A stretch of DNA of 43,684 nt from DAOUBP01 sp034432655. GTDB lineage: Bacteria; Chloroflexota; Anaerolineae; CG2-30-64-16. The position numbers were made by a program, and so were the translations under genes. The notes under the pieces were generated by a model. That model made no database searches. It was not told the DNA's origin and worked only from the letters and a program-made list of their open reading frames with translations. Shown one piece after another: positions 33,977-42,600 of the stretch (position 1 is the first letter of the stretch; each line of letters starts with the position of its first letter). The stretch is from the NCBI GenBank assembly GCA_034432655.1, contig DAOUBP010000019.1, positions 1 to 43,684 of the forward strand. The letters run 5' to 3'.

Positions 33977-34245
33977 CGGATCTTCTCCTTCTGCCTCGGG
34001 CCGATCACCCGGGTCAGATCGGGCAGCGGCAATGCATGGCGGTTGAACGGCACTTCTGCTTCTCGCCACCTGAGCCATGTCAGAACCGCGGCAGCCTCGG
34101 CCAGGCACGCCGGACAGGACCGCACATCGTCGTTTGCATCACCTGCCGGCAGCGTGCTCATTTCGTTCAAACATGCCAGCGCATACATGGCCAGGGCCTC
34201 CTCCTGCTCGCTTTCCGATCGTCCGCAGAGATGCTTCAGCTTCAT
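33973..34245 (-). CDS. small cysteine-containing regulator in sigma operon
   Basis: A 90-residue protein encoded between the sigma factor and the zf-HC2 protein, with ATGA overlaps on both sides. It has SCPACLAEAAAVLTWLRW (CxxC at about 44-47) preceded by an acidic helix with Cys25, and a basic C-terminus RQKEKIR. Start ATG 34245 follows GGAGGCGACGCC. The layout is reminiscent of a reduced anti-sigma zinc finger, but a His ligand next to the CxxC is not obvious. The tight coupling implies stoichiometric production with the sigma factor. Confidence 0.75.
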   Translation of the reverse strand: MKLKHLCGRSESEQEEALAMYALACLNEMSTLPAGDANDDVRSCPACLAEAAAVLTWLRWREAEVPFNRHALPLPDLTRVIGPRQKEKIR

Positions 34246-35060
34246 GGCGTCGCCTCCAAAGCAACGCCCAGGTCGGCCAACAGGGGGCCGCATTGGCGCA
34301 GGCGTAGCCGGGCCCGGTGGAAGATCACATAGATCGCGCCGGGCTTCATGCCCAGTTTCCCGGCCAGCTCGGCGACCGAGAGGTCGTGGAGGACGAGGCC
34401 GATGAATACCTCTGCGGCGTGCCGCATGCGGCGCAGGCACTCCCGGATGCGCGCCTCGAGCTCGGCGATCCGCATGGCCCCGTTCGGCTCAGGCGGTGGC
34501 AGGCCATCGGTTCCCTCTTTCAGACGACCCAGATATTCCTCCTGGTTCTCTTCTGCGCCCTCCTCTTCGCCCTCCGGGATCAGATCGCTGACAGGCACCT
34601 CACGGCCGGCGCGTCGGACGGCCTGGAGCGCGGCCCGGCGGGCGATGACGGCGGCCCAAGCCAGGAAACATCCCGGATCGCGCACCTGGTCCCGCCTCTC
34701 GCAGACCTTGATCAGCACGTCCATGGCCACGTCGTGCGCCAGATCGTCATCGCGCACGATCTTGCGGATGAGCGGGGTGACGTAGTTCCAGATCTCGATG
34801 AGCGCGCGCTCTTGGGCGGTCGTTCCTTGTTGGCCGATCGCAGCGTACAGGAGTTTGTTGTATTCGTAGATAACCGCGCGTTGGAGATTGTAGGCAATCT
34901 GATTCCTGCCTGCTGGCTGGTCCTCCCACTGCTCGAGTGTCCTTCGGACATTGTTGATGAAGAGATCCTCGACCGCGTCAGTTCTCCCAAAGCTACACAG
35001 ATGCCAACCACGCTCTTTTGCAAGGGAGAGAATGATGGTGAGAACAGAATCAGTATGCAC
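34242..35060 (-). CDS. ECF-like sigma factor (sigma-70 family)
   Basis: A 272-residue sigma-70 family protein, longer than a usual ECF factor. Region 2 is visible as IRKIVRDDDLAHDVAMDVLI followed by FLAWAAVIARRAALQAVRRA; region 4 as VFIGLVLHDLSVAELAGKLG then GAIYVIFHRARLRLRQC. Between them is an acidic linker (EGEEEGAEENQEE). The first 80 or so residues form an extra N-terminal segment without a recognised domain. Start appears to be GTG 35060 behind AAAGGGACAACGAGC. It leads the ATGA-coupled operon with two zinc-finger proteins and is the presumed activator of its own operon and perhaps of the peptidase genes after it. Confidence 0.85.
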   Translation of the reverse strand: MHTDSVLTIILSLAKERGWHLCSFGRTDAVEDLFINNVRRTLEQWEDQPAGRNQIAYNLQRAVIYEYNKLLYAAIGQQGTTAQERALIEIWNYVTPLIRKIVRDDDLAHDVAMDVLIKVCERRDQVRDPGCFLAWAAVIARRAALQAVRRAGREVPVSDLIPEGEEEGAEENQEEYLGRLKEGTDGLPPPEPNGAMRIAELEARIRECLRRMRHAAEVFIGLVLHDLSVAELAGKLGMKPGAIYVIFHRARLRLRQCGPLLADLGVALEATP

Positions 35061-35149
35061 GCTCGTTGTCCCTTTATCCTTGCAGCTCTATTCTTACACC
35101 ATTGCGTGAGCCCACTGAAGATCTGTTTTGACTTCTACTGGGCTGAGAT

Positions 35150-35178
35150 GGTTTATGCACTCATTGGTTTCCTGTCAA
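35150..35178 (-). promoter_or_regulatory. possible promoter upstream of the sigma operon
   Basis: On the minus strand TTGACA (35178-35173) is followed after 17 bases by TAAACC (35155-35150), a consensus -35 with a poor -10, about 90 bases before the GTG start. The surrounding 35061-35241 is clearly AT-richer than its neighbours and has no gene. Confidence 0.3.
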
Positions 35179-35241
35179 TCACTTTCTTTCTTTGCCACAA
35201 TATATAGTGTTATATTTCATGTATCACGGTGATAAACATTG

Positions 35242-35493
35242 CTAAGTTAGTTCTGCCCGTAAACAGATTAGGAGCAGCAGTATCTTTTCGTCATCGGCGG
35301 GATTCTGGGGATCGTTAAGTCCCGTGCCGATGGTGAACATCCCTTGCTCGCCCACGTACACACGGATGAAATCGTTCTGGAGGCTGACAGTTCCAGCCGC
35401 CAGGGCGAAACCTGGCTGGCCAGCCACGTGGCTTGTGGCGGTCAGCAATCCTACCAAGCCGACCAGGAGTAACCGGGCTCGGAAACGGGCCAT
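35242..35493 (-). CDS. short secreted protein, probably the truncated N-terminus of a longer one
   Basis: An 83-residue product with a signal peptide (ARFRARLLLVGLVGLLTATS, cleavage near GFALAAG) and about 50 mature residues containing NDFIRVYVGEQGMFTIGTG and DPQNPADDEKILL. From memory, this N-terminal block opens much longer secreted proteins (NDY.RV.V...G.FT.GT...D...DD.K.LL.G). Here it ends abruptly in LLICLRAELT, so it is likely cut short. It has a good ribosome site (AAGGAG, six bases before ATG 35493) and lies 10 bases after the toroid-protein gene, so it may still be expressed as the last gene of that operon. Confidence 0.55.
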   Translation of the reverse strand: MARFRARLLLVGLVGLLTATSHVAGQPGFALAAGTVSLQNDFIRVYVGEQGMFTIGTGLNDPQNPADDEKILLLLICLRAELT

Positions 35494-35503
35494 AGGCTTC
35501 TCC

Positions 35504-36877
35504 TTACTTCTTGCCCGCACGCGGCCTTCCATGCGTGATGTCCTCGCCGCCCGGCTTGGGTTGCTTCTGCTCCGCACCCCAATCCTGACTACGTCTTGTC
35601 CCAGTTACTACTGGGCGACCGACCGGCCGTTTCATCGGCAAACTGGCGCGACGCCAGATCCAATAACCGATGCCGACCAATGGAATCAAGAGAAGCGGGA
35701 GAAACACCCAGAACGGCAAGTTCAGCCTGATAGGCGTGAACACCGTGCGACTGAGGATCAGGATCGCCCATGCAGTCGCCAGAGGAATGTTGCCCCGGCT
35801 ATAGAATGACTCCTTCCAACTGCCATCGGCCTCCTGGTGCGTCACCAGATAGTCAGCATACTCCACATACCAATCATGATTACCGTACTGTTTGATCTCC
35901 GGCTGCGTCAACCGACTCCCCTTCATGAGTCCATACATGGCATAGAAGTTCCCCAGATTGTCGGAGTTCCAGTTGCTTGCAACGAAGTTCATGGCTTGAC
36001 GGACACGGTCATCATCAGCCGGTAGCCCTGTGAAAGCCAATCCGACCAACCCGGCACCGGTTCGCGCGATATTGCCCCCGTCTGGAGCAGTATAGCCGAA
36101 GCCACCATCACTTCCCTGGGCGTATGCCAGGAAACCACCGCGAAGCTCGGACTTGACCCACCCTGGAATGGTCGCCTTCATGTTGGTTGCCGCAGCTTCC
36201 ATGCCAAGGACCGGCCACTGAGTCACCGACATGTCGGCCTCGCCATCATTCGGCCTGTAGCGCCAACCCCCTCGTACTGGGCCCGGCGGATCAGCTTGTG
36301 CCCAGGCCAGGTAGTCAACCATGTCCTGCGCAATCTCTCGGTACTTACGGCCACGCACTCCATCACTGCCCACGGTCGCAATCGCGTCGGGCTCATTCGA
36401 GGCGGCGATCGCCATCAACGCGATGCCGGTGGTGTAGATGACTACGTTGGGATCGGTCGTAGCCGAGTACAAACCATAGCCATTGCCGTTGCTGTCAGGA
36501 TCACCTGCTGGCTGTGGGCCGATCGTCTGCTTCAGTAGGGCTGCAAGCAGGTAGTTAAGGCCACGCTGGACGGTATCCACGTAAGGGTCAATGATGCGGC
36601 TCCGGCTGGGCACGTGCCCGCTGACTTCAAACGCCAGCACAGCCGAGGCTGTAGTCGCCTCCGGATATGCAGCATCCCAGTAAGCCGTATTAGCATCTGC
36701 TCGTTTAGCGGTTTTGTGGAGGAATTGCAGCCCACGGTCTATAGCGTTATTGATTTGCTGCTCCGTGGCACTGGTTGGGCTGGCAAGGGCAGACGAGAAG
36801 GGCAGCATCAGCAATGATCCTATCAATAGCAGGCAAGCTATGCGAGTCTTCATCACGCGCACTTCGCGGTAGCCCAT
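35504..36877 (-). CDS. secreted alpha/alpha-toroid (terpene cyclase/prenyltransferase-like) protein with C-terminal anchor
   Basis: A 457-residue exported protein: signal peptide (IACLLLIGSLLMLPFSSALA), then repeated helical pairs typical of the alpha/alpha toroid of squalene-hopene cyclases and prenyltransferase beta subunits (RGLQFLHKTA, TASAVLAFEV, TTGIALMAIA, TGAGLVGLAF, YLVTHQEADGSWKE). No DxDD catalytic motif is seen, and export argues against a terpene enzyme, so it is probably a binding or peptidase-inhibitor-like fold. It ends with a membrane helix (LPFWVFLPLLLIPLVGIGYW), a basic tail and EDITHGRPRAGKK. ATG 36877 follows AGGAGGAG; ATG 36853 is the alternative. Confidence 0.8.
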   Translation of the reverse strand: MGYREVRVMKTRIACLLLIGSLLMLPFSSALASPTSATEQQINNAIDRGLQFLHKTAKRADANTAYWDAAYPEATTASAVLAFEVSGHVPSRSRIIDPYVDTVQRGLNYLLAALLKQTIGPQPAGDPDSNGNGYGLYSATTDPNVVIYTTGIALMAIAASNEPDAIATVGSDGVRGRKYREIAQDMVDYLAWAQADPPGPVRGGWRYRPNDGEADMSVTQWPVLGMEAAATNMKATIPGWVKSELRGGFLAYAQGSDGGFGYTAPDGGNIARTGAGLVGLAFTGLPADDDRVRQAMNFVASNWNSDNLGNFYAMYGLMKGSRLTQPEIKQYGNHDWYVEYADYLVTHQEADGSWKESFYSRGNIPLATAWAILILSRTVFTPIRLNLPFWVFLPLLLIPLVGIGYWIWRRASLPMKRPVGRPVVTGTRRSQDWGAEQKQPKPGGEDITHGRPRAGKK

Positions 36878-36911
36878 GGAATCTACTCCTCCTACGGAAT
36901 AAACCTGATAA

Positions 36912-38339
36912 TCACGGCCGTGACCGATCTTGCGGCCCCTTCCGGCCGTGGGTAACGTCAGATCCGGTCGTGGGTGGCCGTGGTCGGTCAACCGGCCAGA
37001 CAGGGGGCCCGGGACGCGGTCTTGTCGGTCGGAACGTGGGCCCTGAGACCCGCTGATGAGACCTCGCGCGCAATAAGCCGTACACCAACGCGCCCAGACC
37101 GAGGGCTGCCGCAGCCAGGAGGGGCAATGGCCACCAGGGAGGAGGGGCTACTGCCGGCAACGTCGCCGTTGGCGCGGCATAGTAGGGGGGCGCGAAATCG
37201 GCTCCCGCCTGGGTTCCCCAGTCCATCAGAGCCGCCACGGGACGGTCGCTGGTGATCGAGTATACGGTATGAGCACTGGCAAACGAGGTGCTTTCTCCTC
37301 GGCTGAGCGTTCCAGCATAAGCGACCTGGCCTGCGCCGTCCCGCACTTCGATGTGGGCGCCATCCTCGTAAGCAAACACTTCCAGACGCGCACCGGCGAT
37401 TGCCGGATAGAAGAACCGTTTGCCGATGCCCGCGCCGGTTTCGTCCTGGGCGAACAGCATGTGGTAGTAGTCGCTTCCATAGCTCACGGTCGGCGCAATG
37501 CTGACCGCCACATCTTTGTCGGCTTCTATACTCAGGAGCAGATCATTGACCCCCGATACCGTCTGCACCTGACCTGCAGCCAGTTTGCCCTGCCAGCGAA
37601 TGTCCCCGCGGTCAAGCTGGCGTACGACGACCGATGTGTCGTCCGTATAGGAGATCACGTTCAGGTCGTGCGTCCAACCGCCGGCGTTGCCCGCCCACGT
37701 ATAGAACAGGCGTCCGACGAAACGACCCGACTCGGCCGGCACATAATAGCCTTGGTCGCTATAGCTGAGCGCCGATACCGGTTGGCTCGCCTCAATTGTC
37801 AGGAACACATGTTTGAGGTCCGGTTCGAAGTGCGCCTGACCACGGTTGAGCGTACCGCGCCAGATCACCCGCCCCCTGTCCGTTTCCTTGAGGGTAACAG
37901 AAGTGTTATCGTAGTATCCAAAGATCACGAAGTTGCGGGGTCCTTCACCGATGCCGAAGAGACCTGGGGAGCCGGAGGATTGGTAGGTGTGGAGAAGCTT
38001 GCTGACGCCCCGGCCAAGTTGATCCACCGCATAAAAGCCCAACACGGCCCCGGTCGTCGGATCTCCCACCAACGTTGCATAGGGCTGAGAGCCGGTGATG
38101 CGATATACCCCTGAACCCGAACGCACGACATGGTGCTGCCCGGCGTTCAGCCGACCCTGCCACACCGACCCACCATCCGCTCTTTCGACCGTCAGCGACG
38201 TACCGTCAACGTAGCCGAACAGCACGATCTCAGAGTGGGTGAAGACATAGGTGGGGTAATTACCAACAGCAGAGACACGGGTGCAGGCGGAAAGCACCAG
38301 CATCCATGCAACCAAGACGAGAAAATGTTGCTGAGTCAT
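36912..38339 (-). CDS. lipoprotein with four IgGFc-binding-like repeats and C-terminal helix
   Basis: A 475-residue protein with a short signal ending in lipobox LSAC (Cys19), then about four beta repeats of about 90 residues that begin F/IxYxDxTSVxV and run through GxxxWxGxLxxGQ to ITxSQPVxAL, as in bacterial IgGFc-binding-like domains used for adhesion. A membrane helix (WWPLPLLAAAALGLGALVYG) is followed by a basic Pro/Arg tail with GSDVTHGRKG. A lipid anchor at one end and a helix at the other is unusual. It is 34 bases ahead of the toroid-protein gene, which has a related tail, so the two are likely co-expressed and act together at the membrane. Confidence 0.75.
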   Translation of the reverse strand: MTQQHFLVLVAWMLVLSACTRVSAVGNYPTYVFTHSEIVLFGYVDGTSLTVERADGGSVWQGRLNAGQHHVVRSGSGVYRITGSQPYATLVGDPTTGAVLGFYAVDQLGRGVSKLLHTYQSSGSPGLFGIGEGPRNFVIFGYYDNTSVTLKETDRGRVIWRGTLNRGQAHFEPDLKHVFLTIEASQPVSALSYSDQGYYVPAESGRFVGRLFYTWAGNAGGWTHDLNVISYTDDTSVVVRQLDRGDIRWQGKLAAGQVQTVSGVNDLLLSIEADKDVAVSIAPTVSYGSDYYHMLFAQDETGAGIGKRFFYPAIAGARLEVFAYEDGAHIEVRDGAGQVAYAGTLSRGESTSFASAHTVYSITSDRPVAALMDWGTQAGADFAPPYYAAPTATLPAVAPPPWWPLPLLAAAALGLGALVYGLLRARSHQRVSGPTFRPTRPRPGPPVWPVDRPRPPTTGSDVTHGRKGPQDRSRP

Positions 38340-38663
38340 ATCACCCGCGTTTCTTGTCTCTGTGCGCCTGCGCTAAGGCGTCGTTGCCATCGGACCGTTC
38401 AACCAGGCAGCCAGGTGGGCGGTTCGGTCGCCCGCCGGCGATGACTGCACTACCTGCAAGTGTTTTCGCTCTCACTCCTCACACACATCGTCTCGCAAAT
38501 CGAGGACTACCCACTCACACGATAGCTTGATCGTTCCCGGATCGCTGAAGTCACCGCGAAACAAGCAGACGCGTCATCCGGTTGTCTCGTGGCTAGACGG
38601 ACGTACGAGATTAACTCCGACTGACTTGCCAGTCTCGGGGACCACAGCCACACAGAGATCGGT
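38340..38663. other. intergenic stretch, no gene recognised
   Basis: These 324 bases separate the lipoprotein gene from the coiled-coil gene. I find no coding frame with a ribosome site, no tRNA and no strong hairpin. It presumably holds the promoter of the lipoprotein/toroid operon, but no clear -35/-10 pair stands out. Confidence 0.5.
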
Positions 38664-41408
38664 CTATTCCTTTGAAGCACTTGTCTCAGGCAATTGTCCG
38701 GCATAGCCCAGGATAGTCTGCTCCATCGCCTTTCGACGCATGGTCTCCTCGGCCACATACTGCTTCCATTGTTCAAGAACTTGATTGTACTGAACGTTGA
38801 CTTGGTCAATCATCTGTGAGTAGAACTTATGAATGAAGGGAGCGGCCACTCCCGTCAAGATAGCAGGTAGTGTACTAAGATAGGTCAATGGCTCGCTTGC
38901 CTGGATGAGAAACACCACGGCATAGGTGAGCAAGGCTAACGCGATCACCGCAGCAAGAAAACTCAGCCATTTCCAAATCTGAGCATCTCTCAAGGTCTGG
39001 ACGCGATAGTTCTCCAATTGCCTGACCGTTCCCTCCAAAAGGGCATATGACCGTCTGCTAGCCTCGTCCGTGGTCTTATAGATTCTTGCGCGAGCCTGGA
39101 CTCGTTCCCATCTTTCCCATGTGTCGGTTGCCTTCAGATCATTGGCGATCCGTTGTAGGGCTATCACCTCGACAAGCTGTTGACCTTCTTCTACCTGGTT
39201 CTTGGCGACCAAAAGCCAGTTGGCCAACCTCTTGATCTCGCGGACCACTTCATTCTCTTCTGGACACCTGAGGATGTCATCCAATAAGTGGACGGCCTCC
39301 TCAGATTGAGCATCTTTGGTCAGGTAGAATTGGGCGTTAGCGTATTTAGACAGTAGAGGCAAGGCAGAATCGATGATTCTCCTGAGGTGTGAAGCACGAG
39401 TGATCAGGTCAGCCTTCATGGGGTTGCTCAGTAGAACGGAGCGATCGTCCTGCATCTGAGCAATCAGCCCATGTGCCTGATCTACAAGCGCCTTTGCCTT
39501 GTCAAGAAGCAACTGGGCGGCCAATCGCTCTGCTTGTTCGACAAGACTTTTAAACCTGACAAAGGCAAGCTCGTTCTGCAGGCGATAGGCCTCGCGCACT
39601 ATCTCGAACGCTGGCTCGCGATTCTGTCCCACCTGTAGAGCTTGTTGCAGTGCCAACTCCGCCTGGACTTGATCTCCTGCCTCCAGTTTGGCTCGTGCAA
39701 CCGTCACAAACTGCCCAGCCTGAGCAGCTCGCAAGTAGTCCTCGGCATCTGATCCCAAAGCTTGGGCAGCCGAGAAGGCCTTGATTGCTTCAGCATACTC
39801 CTTGCGAGCTAGAGCCGCCCTGCCTGCAATAAGTGCCTTCTCTTGCTCTCTGCGCAGGTCGCGCTTTCGCTTTACTTCCGCTAACATTGCAGTCATCTGG
39901 AAGTCATTCGACGATTGTTCTACTTGCTCCAGCACTGCAATCGCTGCATCGTAGTCGCCTTCTTCTATTAAGTGGCGAGCTTGTTCTCGCCATCCAGAGA
40001 TGGCTCCAAATCGCAACAACGTTTCGTGGAGTCTGGTTACTACTGCCAGGTATTGAGATTCTTGCTGTCTGGAAAGCTTCGTTTTGCCGATGTTTTCGAG
40101 TTCATCAGATAGTCGCTGGAGGGCATCTTCCGAATCCACTGACTCGAGTTGATTTTGAGCCTGCTCGAGGGCGATTCTTACTCTTTGCTGTCGTTCCAAC
40201 TGCTCTCGCGCTCTGTTCTGCAGATCCCTGAGACGCGCCCGAAGCTCCTCAACGTCCAGGAACTTGACCTTGTCCAATGTAACGCGCTGTTGACTTAGCT
40301 TTTCAAGGACCGCTATAGTCTCATCCTCTGAGTTGTCTAGATCCAGGACAGCCTCAGCCTCATGTAGTGCATGCTGAACTTCAGACACCAAGTGCTCTTG
40401 CAACATCTGATCAATGATCTGTCGCAAGTTCCGACATTGCTCTTGCAACAATCGTGCTCGCCCGTGTGGATCGATCAGTCTAGCCTCTTCCAAAACACGT
40501 CTGGCCTCTTCCAGCTGGCCTTCCACAATCAGAGTACGCGCTCGATTTACGTTCTGGTTTAGTCTCTCGGTCACCTCCAGCAATGCTGCCAAATCGGATC
40601 GTAAGTCCGCAACCTGATCGCGAAGTCGACCCAGTTCATCATCATGAAGCATTTCGGGGAAATTCTGTTCGATATGCTTCAGGAATTCACTGTCAATCCG
40701 CTCCAGTTCAGCCTGTGCCTCGGCGAATGCTCCGGCATCACGTAATGCAACAGCGCGCCCAACGCGCTTCTGAACGGACTCCCGAAGCTGTGACAATATG
40801 CTCAGTCTGGCTTCGTCTGCAATACGCAGAAACGATTCGTTGGTTGGAAAGCGCTCCAAATCCTTCAATGCACTTGCATAGGCCTCTACATATTGTCCCA
40901 GTACCATACGGGACCGGAGGAGACCCATACGCCTTTCCTGAACTGCCAGGTCTAGCCAGGCTCTAGTTGCCATCAGCAAATCTCGCATCAAACGGGTCGG
41001 AACCGCCCCTAAAGCTAATGATTCAGTGATCGCTTCTGCCTTTTGCTCCGTGTCTCCGATGTGCAAGCTGCCTTCAAGCCCGAGCAGTGTTGTAAGGTTA
41101 CTGCGCACGCTATCTGGTAGTCCGCTGTCAGGGTTGGTAGCTGTCCGAAGGAGTTCGCGGAAAGCGTCCAACGCTTCTGCAGAACTGCCACTGGCGCGTT
41201 TCATCATCGCATCAAGCAGTCCATGCTCAATTTGACTCAGGATAGCTGTCTGTCTTTCGATACGCTCCAATTCCATGGTTACTTCGGGCGTGATACCAGT
41301 CAACTTCCTGACATCAGCGAGCTTCTGCAAAGCCTCGGCCGTCTCGCCGTGTTGGATGGCCGCTCGCGCCTCAACCAGCAGACTTGAGGCCAGTTCAGTT
41401 TCTGTCAT
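38664..41408 (-). CDS. long helical/coiled-coil protein with membrane segment near its C-terminus
   Basis: A 914-residue protein, mostly charged helices with heptad character and TPR-like stretches (AIQHGETAEALQKLADVRKL, EYAEAIKAFSAAQALGSDAE, EGDYDAAIAVLEQVEQSS). Two hydrophobic segments close together near residues 800-850 (WLSFLAAVIALALLTYAVVF and LPAILTGVAAPF) form a hairpin anchor, leaving a large cytoplasmic N-terminal part and a short helical C-terminus. No enzymatic motif is seen. Base composition is visibly lower in GC than the rest of the window, suggesting separate origin. It lies 96 bases after the YbjN-like gene on the same strand and could be a structural or sensor component of that cassette. 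Confidence 0.8.
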   Translation of the reverse strand: MTETELASSLLVEARAAIQHGETAEALQKLADVRKLTGITPEVTMELERIERQTAILSQIEHGLLDAMMKRASGSSAEALDAFRELLRTATNPDSGLPDSVRSNLTTLLGLEGSLHIGDTEQKAEAITESLALGAVPTRLMRDLLMATRAWLDLAVQERRMGLLRSRMVLGQYVEAYASALKDLERFPTNESFLRIADEARLSILSQLRESVQKRVGRAVALRDAGAFAEAQAELERIDSEFLKHIEQNFPEMLHDDELGRLRDQVADLRSDLAALLEVTERLNQNVNRARTLIVEGQLEEARRVLEEARLIDPHGRARLLQEQCRNLRQIIDQMLQEHLVSEVQHALHEAEAVLDLDNSEDETIAVLEKLSQQRVTLDKVKFLDVEELRARLRDLQNRAREQLERQQRVRIALEQAQNQLESVDSEDALQRLSDELENIGKTKLSRQQESQYLAVVTRLHETLLRFGAISGWREQARHLIEEGDYDAAIAVLEQVEQSSNDFQMTAMLAEVKRKRDLRREQEKALIAGRAALARKEYAEAIKAFSAAQALGSDAEDYLRAAQAGQFVTVARAKLEAGDQVQAELALQQALQVGQNREPAFEIVREAYRLQNELAFVRFKSLVEQAERLAAQLLLDKAKALVDQAHGLIAQMQDDRSVLLSNPMKADLITRASHLRRIIDSALPLLSKYANAQFYLTKDAQSEEAVHLLDDILRCPEENEVVREIKRLANWLLVAKNQVEEGQQLVEVIALQRIANDLKATDTWERWERVQARARIYKTTDEASRRSYALLEGTVRQLENYRVQTLRDAQIWKWLSFLAAVIALALLTYAVVFLIQASEPLTYLSTLPAILTGVAAPFIHKFYSQMIDQVNVQYNQVLEQWKQYVAEETMRRKAMEQTILGYAGQLPETSASKE

Positions 41409-41504
41409 GGCACCATACCTCAGCAATGGTGTGAGTACCGATCTGCATTTTTCATCTCTTGAAGCAGTTGTCTGCTATTTGACTTCCCTTTGTCAGGCCT
41501 GCAT

Positions 41505-41918
41505 CTAGCCCACTTGACTTGTCAACTCCCCCCAATACGCCCCGGCGTAATCCGCCAACACCTGCAGCGTGTGATCAAACCGGGCATCATCCAACGCATC
41601 GGCTGGCACATCGAGCAACAGTTCAAGGTCGCCATCGGGATCGAAGGCCAGTTTGAGCTGCGGCAGGTCATGGTTGATCTGGCCGATCTCAAAGCCCAGA
41701 TTATCTGGGTATCCCTGGGCTGGCGCTTCTATGAACGGCACCACGGTGAAACGAACATATTTGTCGCCGAAGGCGTCTTCCAGCGGCAAAACAAAAAGGC
41801 TGAACGTCTGCTCCTGCCCATCCGGCAGGGTGGTGGCAAACGCCGAGCTGATGGCACCCTGGCTCACCGGCTCGAAGGCCATGTTGCGCTGCATGAAGAA
41901 ACGGGCCAGGTCTTCCAT
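41505..41918 (-). CDS. YbjN-like / secretion-chaperone-fold small protein
   Basis: A 137-residue acidic protein whose start (EDLARFFMQRNMAFEPVSQG) and later PQLKLAFDPDGDLELLLDVP resemble the YbjN and type III secretion chaperone-like fold, used to bind a partner polypeptide. The end (DARFDHTLQVLADYAGAYW) is a typical terminal helix. Start follows TTGGAGGTGATCC. It lies 25 bases after a candidate nuclease gene, so a chaperone or immunity role for that protein is plausible. The nuclease is strongly basic and this protein acidic, which fits a complex but proves nothing. Confidence 0.7.
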   Translation of the reverse strand: MEDLARFFMQRNMAFEPVSQGAISSAFATTLPDGQEQTFSLFVLPLEDAFGDKYVRFTVVPFIEAPAQGYPDNLGFEIGQINHDLPQLKLAFDPDGDLELLLDVPADALDDARFDHTLQVLADYAGAYWGELTSQVG

Positions 41919-41943
41919 GGATCACCTCCAAGACGAATCGGGA

Positions 41944-42585
41944 TCACTTGAGTCTCTGTGGCTTTGCGGTTCGTCCAACAACCTGATAGACCGCAGCGCC
42001 TCGTTGTTGTGGGCTGTGCGTAATGCCGTAGCTGGTCAGCTTGTTCCGTTTGTATAAGTTGTAGAGCTGATCTGCGCCTTTGACGCCGGCAGCTTGGGCC
42101 TGCTTGAGTCGTGGCGCGTAATAGCTCGGCCTGACCTGGTTCTTGAAGACACTCGGGCCGGGTCTTCGACTGGAACGGCCCTTGACTTCGGCCACAGCAC
42201 CGCCCCGCAGGCGCCCCGCACGGTCATACTTGAACGCGCCGAGATCAACCCCGTGGATGCCGTCATGTTGCATTCGTCGTACGCTCGTGTAACCCATGCG
42301 GTAGAGCTTGTTACGCGCAGCCATCTCGGCCTTGCGCTCGATGGCACGACGCACCTCCGCACGCGAGGGCGCCGACAATCGCCCTATCGCCCGGCTTTTC
42401 TCAGCGCGAGAAGGAGCCGGCAAGCGTCCGAGGGGGCGGGGCGGTTGCCGATCAGCCGGTCGCGGTCGGGGTGGGGTTGGACGCAAACTCCCCGGGCGCA
42501 CGCCCGTCGCTTTGGGCATGGCGGGCCTGGGCGAACCAGGACGCGCTGTCCTGACAGACGGCTGTTTAACACGGATTTCGGCCAT
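41944..42585 (-). CDS. candidate PD-(D/E)xK nuclease with disordered Arg/Pro-rich N-terminus
   Basis: A 213-residue basic protein. Residues 1-85 are low-complexity Pro/Arg/Ala, including a 15-residue tandem repeat (GRLPAPSRAEKSRAI then GRLSAPSRAEVRRAI). The C-terminal domain has HDGIHGVDLGAF (Asp114) and, 19 residues on, VAEVKGRSS (Glu133-x-Lys135), matching the D...ExK core of PD-(D/E)xK nucleases as found in polymorphic toxins. A long disordered leader before a nuclease domain is typical of delivered effectors. Start follows GAGGAGCGATTCA, 15 bases after the ATPase stop. It could also be a structural DNA-binding protein; the nuclease call rests on the motif alone. Confidence 0.6.
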   Translation of the reverse strand: MAEIRVKQPSVRTARPGSPRPAMPKATGVRPGSLRPTPPRPRPADRQPPRPLGRLPAPSRAEKSRAIGRLSAPSRAEVRRAIERKAEMAARNKLYRMGYTSVRRMQHDGIHGVDLGAFKYDRAGRLRGGAVAEVKGRSSRRPGPSVFKNQVRPSYYAPRLKQAQAAGVKGADQLYNLYKRNKLTSYGITHSPQQRGAAVYQVVGRTAKPQRLK

Positions 42586-42600
42586 TGAATCGCTCCTCGT

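Noticed and set aside
35504..36991. Terpene cyclase enzyme call for the toroid protein
   Set aside because: The protein is exported and lacks a DxDD or similar catalytic motif; only the fold is supportable.
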